NCBI GenBank assembly: GCA_003241965.1
Contig: QBMB01000015.1
Coordinates: forward strand, 5,098-63,462
Source: Burkholderiales bacterium
GTDB lineage: Bacteria > Pseudomonadota > Gammaproteobacteria > Burkholderiales > Burkholderiaceae_C
DNA: 58,365 bases
Direction: 5' to 3'
The notes beneath the pieces were generated by a model. The model had not been told where the DNA came from, made no database searches, and saw nothing but the letters and a program-made list of their open reading frames with translations. This document shows, in pieces, positions 24,429 through 33,937 of this stretch (its first letter is position 1; the number at the start of each line of letters is the position of its first letter). The translations under genes were made by a program, and so were the position numbers.

Positions 24429-25184
24429 TCAAGCGGCGGTGTTTTCCTTGACTTCGACGAACTCATCAGCGCCTTCGGCGGCCACTGCACGCACGACGTC
24501 GTTGACGGCGTTGCTGCGGCCGTCCAGGATCGCGTCTGCGATGCCGCGGGCATACAGCGCCACGGCGCGGGCCGAGTCGTCGTTGCCGGGGATCACGTAG
24601 TCGATGCCCACGGGTGAGTGGTTGGTGTCCACCACGCCCACCAGCGGGATGCCAAGCTTCTGCGCTTCAAGCACCGCGATCTTGTGGAAGCCCACGTCGA
24701 TCACGAAGATCGCATCGGGCAGTGCAGCCATGTCCTGAATGCCGCCGATGTCTTTTTCCAGCTTTTCCATTTCGCGGGAGAACGTCAGCTGCTCTTTTTT
24801 GGTCATGGCGTCCAGGCCGCCTTCTTTCTGGGCCTGCATGTCCTTCAGACGCTTGATCGAGGTCTTGACGGTCTTGAAGTTGGTGAGCATGCCGCCGAGC
24901 CAGCGCTGGTCAACGAAAGGCACGCCGGCGCGGCGGGCTTCCTGGGCCACGATGTCGCGCGACTGGCGCTTGGTACCCACCATTAGGATGGTGCCGCGGT
25001 TGGCGGAGAGCTGACGCACGAACTTGGCTGCATCTTCAAACAGGGGCAGCGTCTTTTCGAGGTTGACGATGTGGATTTTGTTGCGGTGGCCGAAGATGTA
25101 CGGAGCCATCTTGGGGTTCCAGAAGCGGGTTTGGTGACCGAAATGGACACCGGCTTCCAGCATTTCGCGCATGGAGATTGACAT
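24429..25184 (-). CDS. rpsB: 30S ribosomal protein S2
   Basis: A 251-residue primary structure protein of the 30S subunit. The opening [26 protein letters not shown] is the S2 signature region. [28 protein letters not shown] and [20 protein letters not shown] follow. It heads the long translation and envelope gene run and has a strong extended -10 promoter about 170 bp upstream. Confidence 0.99.
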   Translation of the reverse strand: MSISMREMLEAGVHFGHQTRFWNPKMAPYIFGHRNKIHIVNLEKTLPLFEDAAKFVRQLSANRGTILMVGTKRQSRDIVAQEARRAGVPFVDQRWLGGMLTNFKTVKTSIKRLKDMQAQKEGGLDAMTKKEQLTFSREMEKLEKDIGGIQDMAALPDAIFVIDVGFHKIAVLEAQKLGIPLVGVVDTNHSPVGIDYVIPGNDDSARAVALYARGIADAILDGRSNAVNDVVRAVAAEGADEFVEVKENTAA

Positions 25185-25520
25185 GAGATAACTTTCCAGA
25201 GGTTGAGTCTAAAATCCAGCCCCGATCACCTGTTGGCCACCCCATCGATTTCGATTTGGTCGCCGCAGACGACACCCGGTTGGGCTGGTTTGCGATTGAC
25301 TTTGTGAGGCAGGCGAAACTTCCATCTCGCCCATCACCCACACAGCCTGTCGATTATAGCAGTCCGGTCTCTTCCTTCAGCCACCCCCACCGGGCCTGCC
25401 GCTTGCGCGGAGCCTGGCGACTTTGCGTGCCTTCTTCATGCCTGACACCGAGCCCAGTTTCATGAGCGCCGAACGGCGTCTGCCACTCACCGGCAGAATG
25501 CAGTTTTCAGGGAGCCCGGT
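25185..25520. other. Divergent intergenic region between rpsB and the oxidoreductase
   Basis: This 336-bp gap holds the rpsB promoter (about 25353-25380, minus strand) and a leader of about 160 nt that may carry S2 autoregulation. I see no small reading frame with a convincing start. On the plus side there is a good ribosome site (AGGGAG at 25509-25514) before the TTG at 25521, but no convincing plus-strand promoter. Confidence 0.5.
25353..25380 (-). promoter_or_regulatory. rpsB promoter with extended -10
   Basis: On the minus strand the extended -10 TGC-TATAAT is perfect (TATAAT at 25358-25353), with CTGAAG (25380-25375) 16 bp upstream. Transcription should start near 25346. Confidence 0.7.
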
Positions 25521-26813
25521 TTGAAAGTCGCGATCGTAGGAGCGGGTGTGGTGGGCATTGCCAGCGCACACGAGTTGTCACAGGACGGCCACGAGGTCAC
25601 GGTGTTCGAGCGGCGCAGCACGGTGGCCGAGGAAGCCAGCTTTGCCAACGGCGCGCTCATCGCACCGGGCTGGACGGCGCCCTGGGCGCACGACCACCAG
25701 CGCCTTGCATGGCCCTGGTCCACCAGCGGCGCCGGCCTGCAGATGTCGCGCCTGCCACGCGGGGGCGAATGGAGTTGGCTCTGGCAATGGCGGCGTTCCA
25801 GTCAGGGGCCGCGCCTGTCGTCGAACCACGCGCAGGTTCACCGTTGGGTGCGCTACAGCCAGGAGCGGCAGCAGGCCATCACCGATCAGTACCAGCTTGA
25901 ACACGATCGCAGCCACGGCATGCTGGTGCTGCTGCGCAGCGAGCAGGAAGCCGCAGCGGCCGAAATTCCGTTGCAACAACTGCGCGACCTGGGTCTGAAG
26001 CCCAAGATGCTCTCGTGCGACGAAGCGCGCGCACTTGAACCCTCGCTCAGCAACGAAACACCGTTGCACGGCGCCGTGGAGCTCGGCGGGGAAGCGGTGG
26101 CCAACTGCAGGGAGTTCGCCGTGTTGTTGCGCGCCCAGGCCCAGCAACTGGGCTGCCGCTTCGAGTTCAACACCATCGTCAGCCGCATCGAGCCGCAACT
26201 CAATTCAGGGGTGAACCTGACACTCACCCACACCGCGTCCCACCCGTCAGGCGAAGCGCCGTCAGACACAGCCCAGCGCTTCGATGCGGTGGTGATCTGC
26301 GCTGGCGTGGCCGCCGCCGGCCTGCTCGCGCCGCTGGGCTTGAAGTTGCCCCTGCAATCGGTGGTCGGCCATTCGCTGAGTGCGGCGGTTCGCGAACCGA
26401 TGGATGCGCCGCAATCGGCGGTGCTCGATGCGCGGCACGGCATTTCCATTGCCCGCCTGGGTCAGCGCGTTCGTGTGGCCGGCGGTGCCGAGTGGGGACG
26501 CGAATCCGGCCCACCCTCCAAAGCCGGACTGCAGCGCCTGTACCGTGCGCTCTCCGACTGGTTTCCGGGCGCTGTGCGCCTGGGCGGACCCGCCGGCAGC
26601 GTGCAGGAATGGCGCGGCGTTCAGGCCACACTGCCCGACGGCATGCCGTTGATGGGTGCGAGCCGCTTGCCTGGGATCTGGCTGAACCTGGGCCACGGAC
26701 AAGCTGGCTGGTCCATGGCGTGTGGAGCCGCCCGGGCACTGGCCGACCGCATCGAAGGCCGCGAACCCGACATCGACCTGGCCGCCTGTTCGCCGCAACG
26801 CTACGGACTTTGA
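25521..26813 (+). CDS. FAD-dependent oxidoreductase, D-amino-acid dehydrogenase-like
   Basis: A 430-residue flavoprotein of the DAO/DadA fold. The N-terminal dinucleotide-binding motif is VAIVGAGVVGIASAHELS, ending with the acidic VFERR. The C-terminal FAD motif reads GIWLNLGHGQAGWSMACGAA, preceded by LPDGMPLMGAS as in DadA. The start is TTG at 25521, with AGGGAG seven bases before it; no in-frame ATG fits the Rossmann opening. It is 15 bp before nnr. The expected activity is oxidative deamination of a D-amino acid feeding the respiratory chain, but the substrate is not determined. Confidence 0.85.
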   Translation: MKVAIVGAGVVGIASAHELSQDGHEVTVFERRSTVAEEASFANGALIAPGWTAPWAHDHQRLAWPWSTSGAGLQMSRLPRGGEWSWLWQWRRSSQGPRLSSNHAQVHRWVRYSQERQQAITDQYQLEHDRSHGMLVLLRSEQEAAAAEIPLQQLRDLGLKPKMLSCDEARALEPSLSNETPLHGAVELGGEAVANCREFAVLLRAQAQQLGCRFEFNTIVSRIEPQLNSGVNLTLTHTASHPSGEAPSDTAQRFDAVVICAGVAAAGLLAPLGLKLPLQSVVGHSLSAAVREPMDAPQSAVLDARHGISIARLGQRVRVAGGAEWGRESGPPSKAGLQRLYRALSDWFPGAVRLGGPAGSVQEWRGVQATLPDGMPLMGASRLPGIWLNLGHGQAGWSMACGAARALADRIEGREPDIDLAACSPQRYGL

Positions 26814-26828
26814 GCCAGACTGGGGCCC

Positions 26829-28418
26829 ATGCGAATCATCCACACCGATCGACGCGAGCCCCTCTTTGACACGGCGGCCACGCGCGCCATCGAGCAAACC
26901 GCCCAGGCCACCCTGCCCCACCACACTTTGATGGCGCGGGCTGGCCTGGCCGTTGCGCAACTCGCACGTGCGCTGGCTCCGCATGCCCGCTGCATCTGGG
27001 TGGCTTGCGGCCCCGGCAACAACGGGGGTGACGGTCTGGTGGCTGCCACGCACCTGCACCTATGGGCACAACGCTCGGGCAGCGATCTGCGGGTGGTGGT
27101 CACGCTCGCCGCGCCCGACGATGCGGACCTCTCTCGGCTGCCGCTTGACGCGCGCCAGGCACTGGCCGACGCGCGAGCCGCGGGCGTCCTGTTCCAGGCG
27201 TCGGCACCGGACGACGCCGACTTTGCGATCGATGCACTGCTGGGCATCGGCGCCCAGCGGCCGCTGACAGGCCTGCTCGCCACCTGGCTGTACCAGCTGC
27301 GCACCAGCGCTGCGCCGGTGCTGTGTGTCGACCTGCCCAGCGGCTTGCACGCCGACACCGGCGCTCTGGCAGCGATCGGGCACGGCGGCTCCAGCGCAAC
27401 GCGCGCGGGGCCGCGCCACACCCTGTCGCTGCTGACCCTGAAACCGGGGCTCTTCACCGGTCACGGGCGAGACGCGGCGGGCCAGGTGTGGTTCGACGAT
27501 CTGGGTGTCATGCCCGCTGCCAATGTGCCCGTGACGGCCTGGCTGGCCGGTCGGGCGGCACCTGTCGATGCCAAATCTTCAATGGCGCACGCCAGCCACA
27601 AAGGCAGCTTCGGTGATGTGGTGGTCGTGGGTGGCCAGGGTGTGGCCGCCCACGGCGCCGGCATGACAGGCGCGGCGATTCTGGCGGCGCGCGCCGCCTT
27701 GCACGCGGGCGCTGGCAGGGTGTTTGTCGGCCTGCTGGAAGCGGGATCACCGAACGAAACCACCTGGGACCCGGTGTGCCCCGAGCTCATGTTTCGCCGA
27801 CCCGACACCTTGCTGGACACCTCGCTGCTGCGACAGGCCAGCGTTGTCTGCGGCTGTGGCGGTGGTGCATCCGTGGCAGCGCTGCTGCCCCGGTTGCTGT
27901 CCAGCGCCACCACGCTGGTGATGGACGCCGATGCACTCAACGCCATCGCACGCGACACCGGCCTGCAAACCCAACTGACACACCGGCAGGGGCGCGGCTG
28001 GATCACCGTGCTCACGCCGCACCCGCTGGAAGCCGCGCGGCTGCTGGGCATCGACACGGCCCAGGTCATGGCAGACCGCCTGCAGGCGGCCCACCACATT
28101 GCGGCGCGGTTCGGCGCCCTGTGTGTGCTCAAGGGATCGGGCACGGTGATTGCCGCGCCGGCCGGGATCGCCCGCATCAACCCCACCGGCAATGCCGCGC
28201 TCGCCACCGCAGGCACCGGCGATGTGCTGGCGGGCATGATCGGCAGCGCATTGGCGCGCCCGGTCGCGTCGCCCGTTGCGGTGCTGGATCGGGTGGCCAG
28301 CGCGGTGTTCCAGCACGGTTGGCTGGCGGACCATTGGGACGACTTTGAATGGCGAACCACCCAGCCCCCTTCGTTGGTGGCGGGCGCGCTGGCCTTGCGC
28401 GCCAGGCCCATCGACTGA
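26829..28418 (+). CDS. nnr: Bifunctional NAD(P)H-hydrate epimerase and ADP-dependent dehydratase
   Basis: A 529-residue metabolite-repair enzyme that restores NAD(P)H from its hydrated forms. The N-terminal YjeF domain (residues 1-215) carries GPGNNGGDGLVAATHL. The C-terminal ribokinase-like dehydratase (about 245-525) has HKGSFGDVVVVGG, LVMDADALNAIA and the catalytic region NPTGNAALATAGTGDVLAGMIG. Both domains are complete. It is probably co-transcribed with the oxidoreductase upstream and converges on the YggT gene. Confidence 0.96.
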   Translation: MRIIHTDRREPLFDTAATRAIEQTAQATLPHHTLMARAGLAVAQLARALAPHARCIWVACGPGNNGGDGLVAATHLHLWAQRSGSDLRVVVTLAAPDDADLSRLPLDARQALADARAAGVLFQASAPDDADFAIDALLGIGAQRPLTGLLATWLYQLRTSAAPVLCVDLPSGLHADTGALAAIGHGGSSATRAGPRHTLSLLTLKPGLFTGHGRDAAGQVWFDDLGVMPAANVPVTAWLAGRAAPVDAKSSMAHASHKGSFGDVVVVGGQGVAAHGAGMTGAAILAARAALHAGAGRVFVGLLEAGSPNETTWDPVCPELMFRRPDTLLDTSLLRQASVVCGCGGGASVAALLPRLLSSATTLVMDADALNAIARDTGLQTQLTHRQGRGWITVLTPHPLEAARLLGIDTAQVMADRLQAAHHIAARFGALCVLKGSGTVIAAPAGIARINPTGNAALATAGTGDVLAGMIGSALARPVASPVAVLDRVASAVFQHGWLADHWDDFEWRTTQPPSLVAGALALRARPID

Positions 28419-28432
28419 CAGAGACCGGGCGA

Positions 28433-28984
28433 TCAGCCCAGCAGCATCAAACCGACCTGCAGCAGGATGATGAGCACCAGCACCGACAGATCGACACCAC
28501 CCACCAGCGGAATCACACGGCGGATCGGGCGAAGCAGTGGCGCCACAAGCCGGTCGAGTGTGCCCATCACCGGTGACTGCGGCTGCACCCACGACAGGAT
28601 GGCGTAGCCAATCAGCAGGATCATCAAACCCTGCAGCAGCGTTCGCACCAGGATACGCAGGGCCATGCTCAGGACAGTGATCAACCAGTTGGCGGGCGAG
28701 GCCGAGACCTCTGACACGCCAGCCGCGATCAGCAGCCAGATGCCACCGTAAATCAGTGACAGCAGGATGGCCGACAGGATGCTGCCCCAGTCGATGCGGC
28801 TTTGCGCCAACGCACGCGGCAGGACACGCCGCACGGGCTGCACCAGCCAGTCGGTCACCGCGATCGCAAAGCGCCCTGGCTGAGCCGACATGTGCACGCG
28901 CAGGTGGTTCATCCAGGCGCGCAGCAAGGCCATCGCCATCAAGAAAAAGAACAGGGTTTCGAGCAGGAAAAAGACGATGCGCAT
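28433..28984 (-). CDS. YggT family membrane protein
   Basis: A 183-residue integral membrane protein with two tandem YggT units. The first spans residues 1-85 (LETLFFFLMAMALLRAWM, then VTDWLVQPVRRVLP). The second runs from about residue 100 to the end (LQGLMILLIGYAILSWVQP, then LDRLVAPLLRPIRRVIPLVGGVDLS). The doubled PxRRxxP motif is the family mark. The start is the ATG ending at 28984. The molecular role of the family is poorly defined. It converges with nnr over 14 bp. Confidence 0.88.
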   Translation of the reverse strand: MRIVFFLLETLFFFLMAMALLRAWMNHLRVHMSAQPGRFAIAVTDWLVQPVRRVLPRALAQSRIDWGSILSAILLSLIYGGIWLLIAAGVSEVSASPANWLITVLSMALRILVRTLLQGLMILLIGYAILSWVQPQSPVMGTLDRLVAPLLRPIRRVIPLVGGVDLSVLVLIILLQVGLMLLG

Positions 28985-29036
28985 GCGTGGCTGACGTGTT
29001 GAAGATGCGGGTGACCTGGCGCCAGGGAACAGAGGG

Positions 29037-29921
29037 TCAGGTGCCTGCCAGCCGCAGGGGCGGACGGGGCACACGTGGATCGGGCTCACGGCCTGCGACC
29101 AGCCGCTCCATGGCCGCGGCGCGAGACGCCTCCAGGAAGTCCAGCATGATCGGCGAGCTGTCGGCCAGCGCGTGGCGGTCGTGGTGGAACTCCGGGTGCC
29201 ACTGCACACCACGGGCATAGGCGTCGCCGGTCCAGCGGATCGCCTCCACCATGCCGTCCAGTGTCGACACCGCTTCCACCACCATGCCCTTGCCCAGCTC
29301 AGCCACCGCTTGATGGTGGATGCTGGTCACGCGCAGTTGTGAGGCGTTGGGATAGAGCTTGGTCAGCGCTGTGCCTTGCAGAAAGGTCACGTCGTGTTCG
29401 AGCTGGTCGTACAAGTCGGTGTCCACATGGGCGTGCGCCGCCGGGCACTGGGTGGGAATGTCCTGGTACAGCGTGCCGCCAAATGCGACATTGAGCAGCT
29501 GCGCGCCACGGCACACACCCAGTACCGGTTTTTTCTGCGCCAGAAAAGTCCTGAGCAAAGCCAGCTCGTATTTGTCGCGCACCACGTCGCCCTGCCAACG
29601 CGGGTCGATCGGCGTCTGCCCGTAGGACTGAGGCGCCACATCGGCCCCACCCTGCAACACCAGCGCGTCGAGCTCCTGCACCACGTGCTCCACCTTGAGG
29701 TGGCGCGCGGCATGTTTGCTGTCGTGCGCGACGGCAGGCACCATGAAGGCAATGGCACCGTGCTCCATGATCCAGTGCGCCAGCGACTGCTCGATGTATT
29801 GCAGGTTCTTGTTGCGAAAGCCCAGCTCAGAGGGCACGTGGTACAGCAGCCGCGCCGACACGCCAATGCGCAACGGACGCTCGGCGGATATGGGCGAAAC
29901 CTTGGGCAGCGAGGTCTTCAA
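29037..29921 (-). CDS. Gamma-glutamyl-gamma-aminobutyrate hydrolase family protein (peptidase C26)
   Basis: A 294-residue class I glutamine amidotransferase-like hydrolase. The nucleophile Cys137 is in LGVCRGAQLLN and the His/Glu pair in GVQWHPEFHH near residue 243. LVLQGGADVAPQSYG is the PuuD/C26 oxyanion region. The family cleaves gamma-glutamyl bonds, for example in polyamine breakdown, but no polyamine genes are next to it. The start is TTG at 29921, overlapping the rnr stop as TTGA with AAGAG upstream, so it is probably coupled to rnr. Confidence 0.88.
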   Translation of the reverse strand: MKTSLPKVSPISAERPLRIGVSARLLYHVPSELGFRNKNLQYIEQSLAHWIMEHGAIAFMVPAVAHDSKHAARHLKVEHVVQELDALVLQGGADVAPQSYGQTPIDPRWQGDVVRDKYELALLRTFLAQKKPVLGVCRGAQLLNVAFGGTLYQDIPTQCPAAHAHVDTDLYDQLEHDVTFLQGTALTKLYPNASQLRVTSIHHQAVAELGKGMVVEAVSTLDGMVEAIRWTGDAYARGVQWHPEFHHDRHALADSSPIMLDFLEASRAAAMERLVAGREPDPRVPRPPLRLAGT

Positions 29922-32218
29922 CGGCGACTCTTGCGCGGTTGGTTGGCGGTACTGCGAGCGCCGCCCCGGTCGGATTTTTTGCCGGCGGCCTTCTTCACCG
30001 CGGCCTTCACCTCCAGAGCCGGCGCGCGTGCCGCGCGCTCCTGACGACCCGCAGGCGCGCCCTCGGAGCCGCGAGCCCGCTGGGGTTTGCCACCGCGCCC
30101 GGGGCCTGCAGCGCCGTCTGCTGCGCCCGCTTGACCGGTCTTGTCGCGCATGGCCCGCAGCACCAGATCGTCGTCACCACTCACGAGGCGGAAGTCGATG
30201 CGACGACCATCCAGATCCACACGGCTCACCTGCACCTGCACGCGTGTTCCCAGGGCATAACGGATGCCGGTGCGCTCACCACGCAGCTCCTGCCGTGCTT
30301 CGTCGAAACGGAAGTATTCGCCACCGAGCTCTGTGATGTGCACCAGGCCTTCAACGTACATGGCATCGAGCGTCACGAACAGACCGAAGCTGGTGACCGA
30401 ACTGACCACACCACTGAACTCTTCGCCCAGGTGCTCGCGCATGTATTTGCACTTGAGCCAGGCTTCAACGTCGCGGCTCGCTTCGTCGGCGCGACGCTCA
30501 TTGGCGCTGCAGTGCAGCCCGGCAGCTTGCCAGGCCAGCGTGTCGACCGAAGGCTTCTTGGCCACTTCGCCCACCGCCAGTGGTTTGACGCGGCTCGCCA
30601 AGCGTTTGCTCAGCTTGGCATGGGCCTCGCCCGGCGTGGGCAGCGCAGGCAACTCATAGCGCTTGCGCGCAAGGATCGCCTTGATCACGCGATGCACCAA
30701 CAAGTCGGGGTAGCGGCGGATGGGGCTGGTGAAGTGGGTGTAGGCCTCGAACGCCAGACCGAAGTGGCCGCTGTTGATCGGCGTGTAAATCGCCTGCTGC
30801 ATGGAGCGCAGCAGCATGGTGTGGATCTGCTGCGACTCGGGCCGGTCCTTCGTGGCGGCCGCAATCTTCTGGAAATCAGCCGGCTTGGGGTTGTCGCCGA
30901 TGGTCTGCGACACGCCCATGGCCTTGAGGTAGTTGCGCAGGATTTCCTGCTTCTCGGGCGTGGGGCCTTCGTGCACTCGGAACAGGCCGGTGTGTTTGCC
31001 TTCGCTGATGAAATCGGCAGAGCAGACGTTGGCCGCCAGCATCGCTTCTTCAATCACCTTGTGGGCGTCGTTGCGGGTGCGCGGAATGATCTTCTCGATG
31101 CGGCCCGACTCGTCGCAGACGATCTGCGTCTCGGTGGTCTCGAAGTCCACCGCACCGCGCTCACCGCGCGCCGTCAGCAGTGCGCGGTACACGTCGTGCA
31201 AGTTGAGCAGATAAGGCACGAGCGCCTTGCGCTGGCTGGCTTCAGGCCCACGCGTGTTCTGCAGAATGGCAGCGACTTCGGTATAGGTGAAGCGTGCGTG
31301 GCTGAACATCACCGCCGGGTAAAACTGATAGGCATGCACCTCACCCTTGGCGTTGACCAGCATGTCGCACACCATGCAAAGCCGCTCCACGCCCGGGTTG
31401 AGCGAGCACAGGCCGTTGGAGAGTTTCTCCGGAAGCATGGGAATGACGCGGCGCGGGAAATACACCGAGGTGGCGCGGTCGTAGGCGTCCACATCGATGG
31501 ACGATCCGGTCTGCACATAGTTGCTCACATCGGCAATGGCTACCAGCAAACGCCAGCCCTTGCCCTTGCCGACCTTGGCCGGCTCGCAGTACACCGCATC
31601 GTCAAAGTCACGTGCGTCTTCACCGTCAATGGTGACCAGAGGCACATCGCGCAGATCCACACGGTGCTTGTGATCGGCCGCACGCACATGGTCGGGCAAA
31701 GCGCGGGCCTCGGCCATGGCGGCATCCGAGAACTCGTGAGGCACACCGTACTTGCGCACTGCAATCTCGATCTCCATGCCGGGGTCATCGATCTCGCCCA
31801 GCACTTCCTTCACACGACCCACCGGCTGCCCATACAGCGCAGGAGGTTCGGTCAGTTGCACCACCACCACCTGGCCCGGTTTGGCCGAGCCGGTAGCTCC
31901 CTTGGGTATCAAGACGTCCTGCCCGTAGCGCTTGTCCTCCGGCGCCACCAGCCACACGCCACTCTCCTGGAGCAGGCGGCCGATGATGGGGGAGTCGGAG
32001 CGTTCGACGATTTCCGTCACACGTCCTTCGGGTCGACCCTTGCGGTCCAGGCGCACGATGCGGGCCTTCACCCGGTCCTTGTGCAACACCGCCCGCATCT
32101 CGTTGGAGGGCAGATAAATGTCTGCCTGACCATCGTCGCGGATCACAAAACCATGGCCGTCCCGATGACCGGAGACGACACCTTCATATTCGGCCAACAG
32201 GCTGTTTTTTTCGTTCAC
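29918..32218 (-). CDS. rnr: Ribonuclease R
   Basis: A 766-residue processive 3'-5' exoribonuclease that degrades structured RNA. Cold-shock-type domains cover about residues 5-210 (GHGFVIRDDGQADIYLPS). The RNB catalytic domain has the metal-binding Asp cluster in IDGEDARDFDDAVY, then CSLNPGVERLCMV and SPIRRYPDLLVHR. An S1 domain follows (VSSVTSFGLFVTLDAMYVEGLVHI). The tail is Lys/Arg-rich, as is usual for RNase R. GTG at 32218 is the only start giving the normal N-terminus; the gene starts within 40 bp of a divergent tRNA-Leu. Confidence 0.97.
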   Translation of the reverse strand: MNEKNSLLAEYEGVVSGHRDGHGFVIRDDGQADIYLPSNEMRAVLHKDRVKARIVRLDRKGRPEGRVTEIVERSDSPIIGRLLQESGVWLVAPEDKRYGQDVLIPKGATGSAKPGQVVVVQLTEPPALYGQPVGRVKEVLGEIDDPGMEIEIAVRKYGVPHEFSDAAMAEARALPDHVRAADHKHRVDLRDVPLVTIDGEDARDFDDAVYCEPAKVGKGKGWRLLVAIADVSNYVQTGSSIDVDAYDRATSVYFPRRVIPMLPEKLSNGLCSLNPGVERLCMVCDMLVNAKGEVHAYQFYPAVMFSHARFTYTEVAAILQNTRGPEASQRKALVPYLLNLHDVYRALLTARGERGAVDFETTETQIVCDESGRIEKIIPRTRNDAHKVIEEAMLAANVCSADFISEGKHTGLFRVHEGPTPEKQEILRNYLKAMGVSQTIGDNPKPADFQKIAAATKDRPESQQIHTMLLRSMQQAIYTPINSGHFGLAFEAYTHFTSPIRRYPDLLVHRVIKAILARKRYELPALPTPGEAHAKLSKRLASRVKPLAVGEVAKKPSVDTLAWQAAGLHCSANERRADEASRDVEAWLKCKYMREHLGEEFSGVVSSVTSFGLFVTLDAMYVEGLVHITELGGEYFRFDEARQELRGERTGIRYALGTRVQVQVSRVDLDGRRIDFRLVSGDDDLVLRAMRDKTGQAGAADGAAGPGRGGKPQRARGSEGAPAGRQERAARAPALEVKAAVKKAAGKKSDRGGARSTANQPRKSRR

Positions 32219-32226
32219 TTTTTCTC

Positions 32227-32235
32227 TGCTATAAT
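32227..32235 (+). promoter_or_regulatory. Extended -10 promoter of tRNA-Leu
   Basis: TGC-TATAAT lies 18 bp before the tRNA 5' end; the -35 is only a T-run (32206-32212). It is within 20 bp of the divergent rnr start codon, so tRNA and rnr expression share this DNA. Confidence 0.7.
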
Positions 32236-32252
32236 TTCGTTTTTCCTGAAAT

Positions 32253-32337
<85 letters not shown>

Positions 32338-32342
32338 ATCAT

Positions 32343-32381
32343 AAAGGGCCTGCAGACGTGATGTTTGCAGGCCCTTTTCTT
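32343..32381 (+). terminator. Terminator of tRNA-Leu
   Basis: A perfect 12-bp stem (AAAGGGCCTGCA at 32343-32354, TGCAGGCCCTTT at 32366-32377) with an 11-base loop is followed by TCTTTT. Confidence 0.9.
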
Positions 32382-32429
32382 TTGTCTCAACGCAAGCAAG
32401 CCGATATCCGCCTGCTGACGCGCTGATCA

Positions 32430-32452
32430 CATGCTCCGGAATCCGGAGCATG
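32430..32452. other. 23-bp near-perfect palindrome
   Basis: CATGCTCCGGA and TCCGGAGCATG flank a single A. It has no T-run on either strand. It stands between the tRNA-Leu terminator and the end of rimO, so it may be a protein-binding site or a structured 3' end for rimO. Confidence 0.6.
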
Positions 32453-32507
32453 CATTGCAGGGCAGTTGCCACGCAGCCTGGGGTCACCAAGTGGCGGGCA
32501 ATGGCCA

Positions 32508-33893
32508 TCAAATCGGGACCGCCAACAGGTCGTGTCCCTGCGCCGCGACGACCCGCGCCTTGGTGAACTCACCCACCTTCAAGGTCTTGCTGATCTTCTC
32601 GGGCGGGAGCAAACGCACCAGTCCGTCGATCTCCGGCGCGTCTGCATAGCTGCGCCCCACGCCGCCCTTCTTGCCCATGCCCGGCGCAGAATCCACCAGC
32701 ACCTGCATGGTCGCGCCCACGCGTTGCTGCAGCTTGTCGGCCGACACGGCTTCGGCCACTGCCATGAAGCGCGCACGGCGCTCCTCTCGCAAGGCATGGG
32801 GTACTGCGTCGGGCAGCGCGTTGGCCGTGGCTCCCGCCACGGGCGAATAGGCAAAACAGCCCGCGCGGTCGATGCGCGCTTCGCGCAGGAATTCGAGCAG
32901 GTGATCGAACTCGGCTTCGGTCTCGCCCGGGAAGCCTGCGATGAAGGTGCTGCGCACGACGATCTCGGGGCACAACTCGCGCCAGCGCGCAATGCGCTCC
33001 AGGTTCTTTTCGCCGCTGGCCGGGCGCTTCATGCGGCGCAGCACATCGGGATGGCTGTGTTGCAACGGCACATCGAGGTACGGCAGGCACAGACCGTCCA
33101 CCATGAGCGGAATGATCTCGTCCACATGCGGATACGGGTAGACATAGTGCAAGCGCACCCAGGCGCCATAGCCTTTGGCCAGCTCACCCAATGAACGCAC
33201 CAGATCGAACATGCGCGTCTTGACGGGTTTGCCGTCCCAGAAGCCGGTGCGGTATTTCACGTCCACACCATAGGCCGAGGTGTCCTGGCTGACCACCAGC
33301 AGTTCCTTCACGCCGGCTTCGAACAGCTTGCGCGCCTCGGTCAGCACATCGCCGATCGGGCGGCTCACCAGATCGCCACGCATGGACGGGATGATGCAGA
33401 AGGTGCAGCGGTGGTTGCAGCCCTCGCTGATCTTCAGATAAGCGTAGTGGCGCGGCGTGAGTTTGATGCCTTGCGGCGGCACCAGATCCACAAAAGGATC
33501 GTGTGGCTTGGGCAGGTGCAAGTGCACGGCGGTCATCACTTCGTGCGTGGCATGCGGGCCTGTCACAGCGAGAACGCTGGGGTGCATCTGGCGCACCAGG
33601 TTGCCACCGCCCTCGCCTTCGCGTGCTCCCAGGCAACCGGTGACGATGACCTTGCCGTTCTCGGCCAGGGCCTCGCCGATGGTGTCAAGGCTCTCACGCA
33701 CGGCGTCGTCGATGAAGCCGCATGTGTTGACGATCACCAGATCGGCGCCGGCGAAGGTCTTGGAAGTTTGGTAGCCCTCAGCGCTGAGCTGCGTGAGGAT
33801 GAGTTCGGAGTCGGTCAGCGCCTTGGGGCAACCCAGACTGACAAAACCGACTTTGGGGGCCGCATTGGCGACCGGGACGAGCGTTTCAGACAT
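32508..33893 (-). CDS. rimO: Ribosomal protein S12 methylthiotransferase RimO
   Basis: A 461-residue radical-SAM enzyme that methylthiolates Asp88 of ribosomal protein S12. The N-terminal MTTase domain (about residues 12-125) has Cys residues in [21 protein letters not shown] and [10 protein letters not shown] for the auxiliary cluster. The radical-SAM cluster CNHRCTFC is near residue 160. The C-terminal TRAM domain begins near residue 395. RimO is told from MiaB by [10 protein letters not shown] and by the C-terminal form. Confidence 0.96.
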   Translation of the reverse strand: MSETLVPVANAAPKVGFVSLGCPKALTDSELILTQLSAEGYQTSKTFAGADLVIVNTCGFIDDAVRESLDTIGEALAENGKVIVTGCLGAREGEGGGNLVRQMHPSVLAVTGPHATHEVMTAVHLHLPKPHDPFVDLVPPQGIKLTPRHYAYLKISEGCNHRCTFCIIPSMRGDLVSRPIGDVLTEARKLFEAGVKELLVVSQDTSAYGVDVKYRTGFWDGKPVKTRMFDLVRSLGELAKGYGAWVRLHYVYPYPHVDEIIPLMVDGLCLPYLDVPLQHSHPDVLRRMKRPASGEKNLERIARWRELCPEIVVRSTFIAGFPGETEAEFDHLLEFLREARIDRAGCFAYSPVAGATANALPDAVPHALREERRARFMAVAEAVSADKLQQRVGATMQVLVDSAPGMGKKGGVGRSYADAPEIDGLVRLLPPEKISKTLKVGEFTKARVVAAQGHDLLAVPI

Positions 33894-33937
33894 GGTCCGA
33901 TTGTCTCAGACCCGCTGCATTGCCGCAGATCCTGGAT

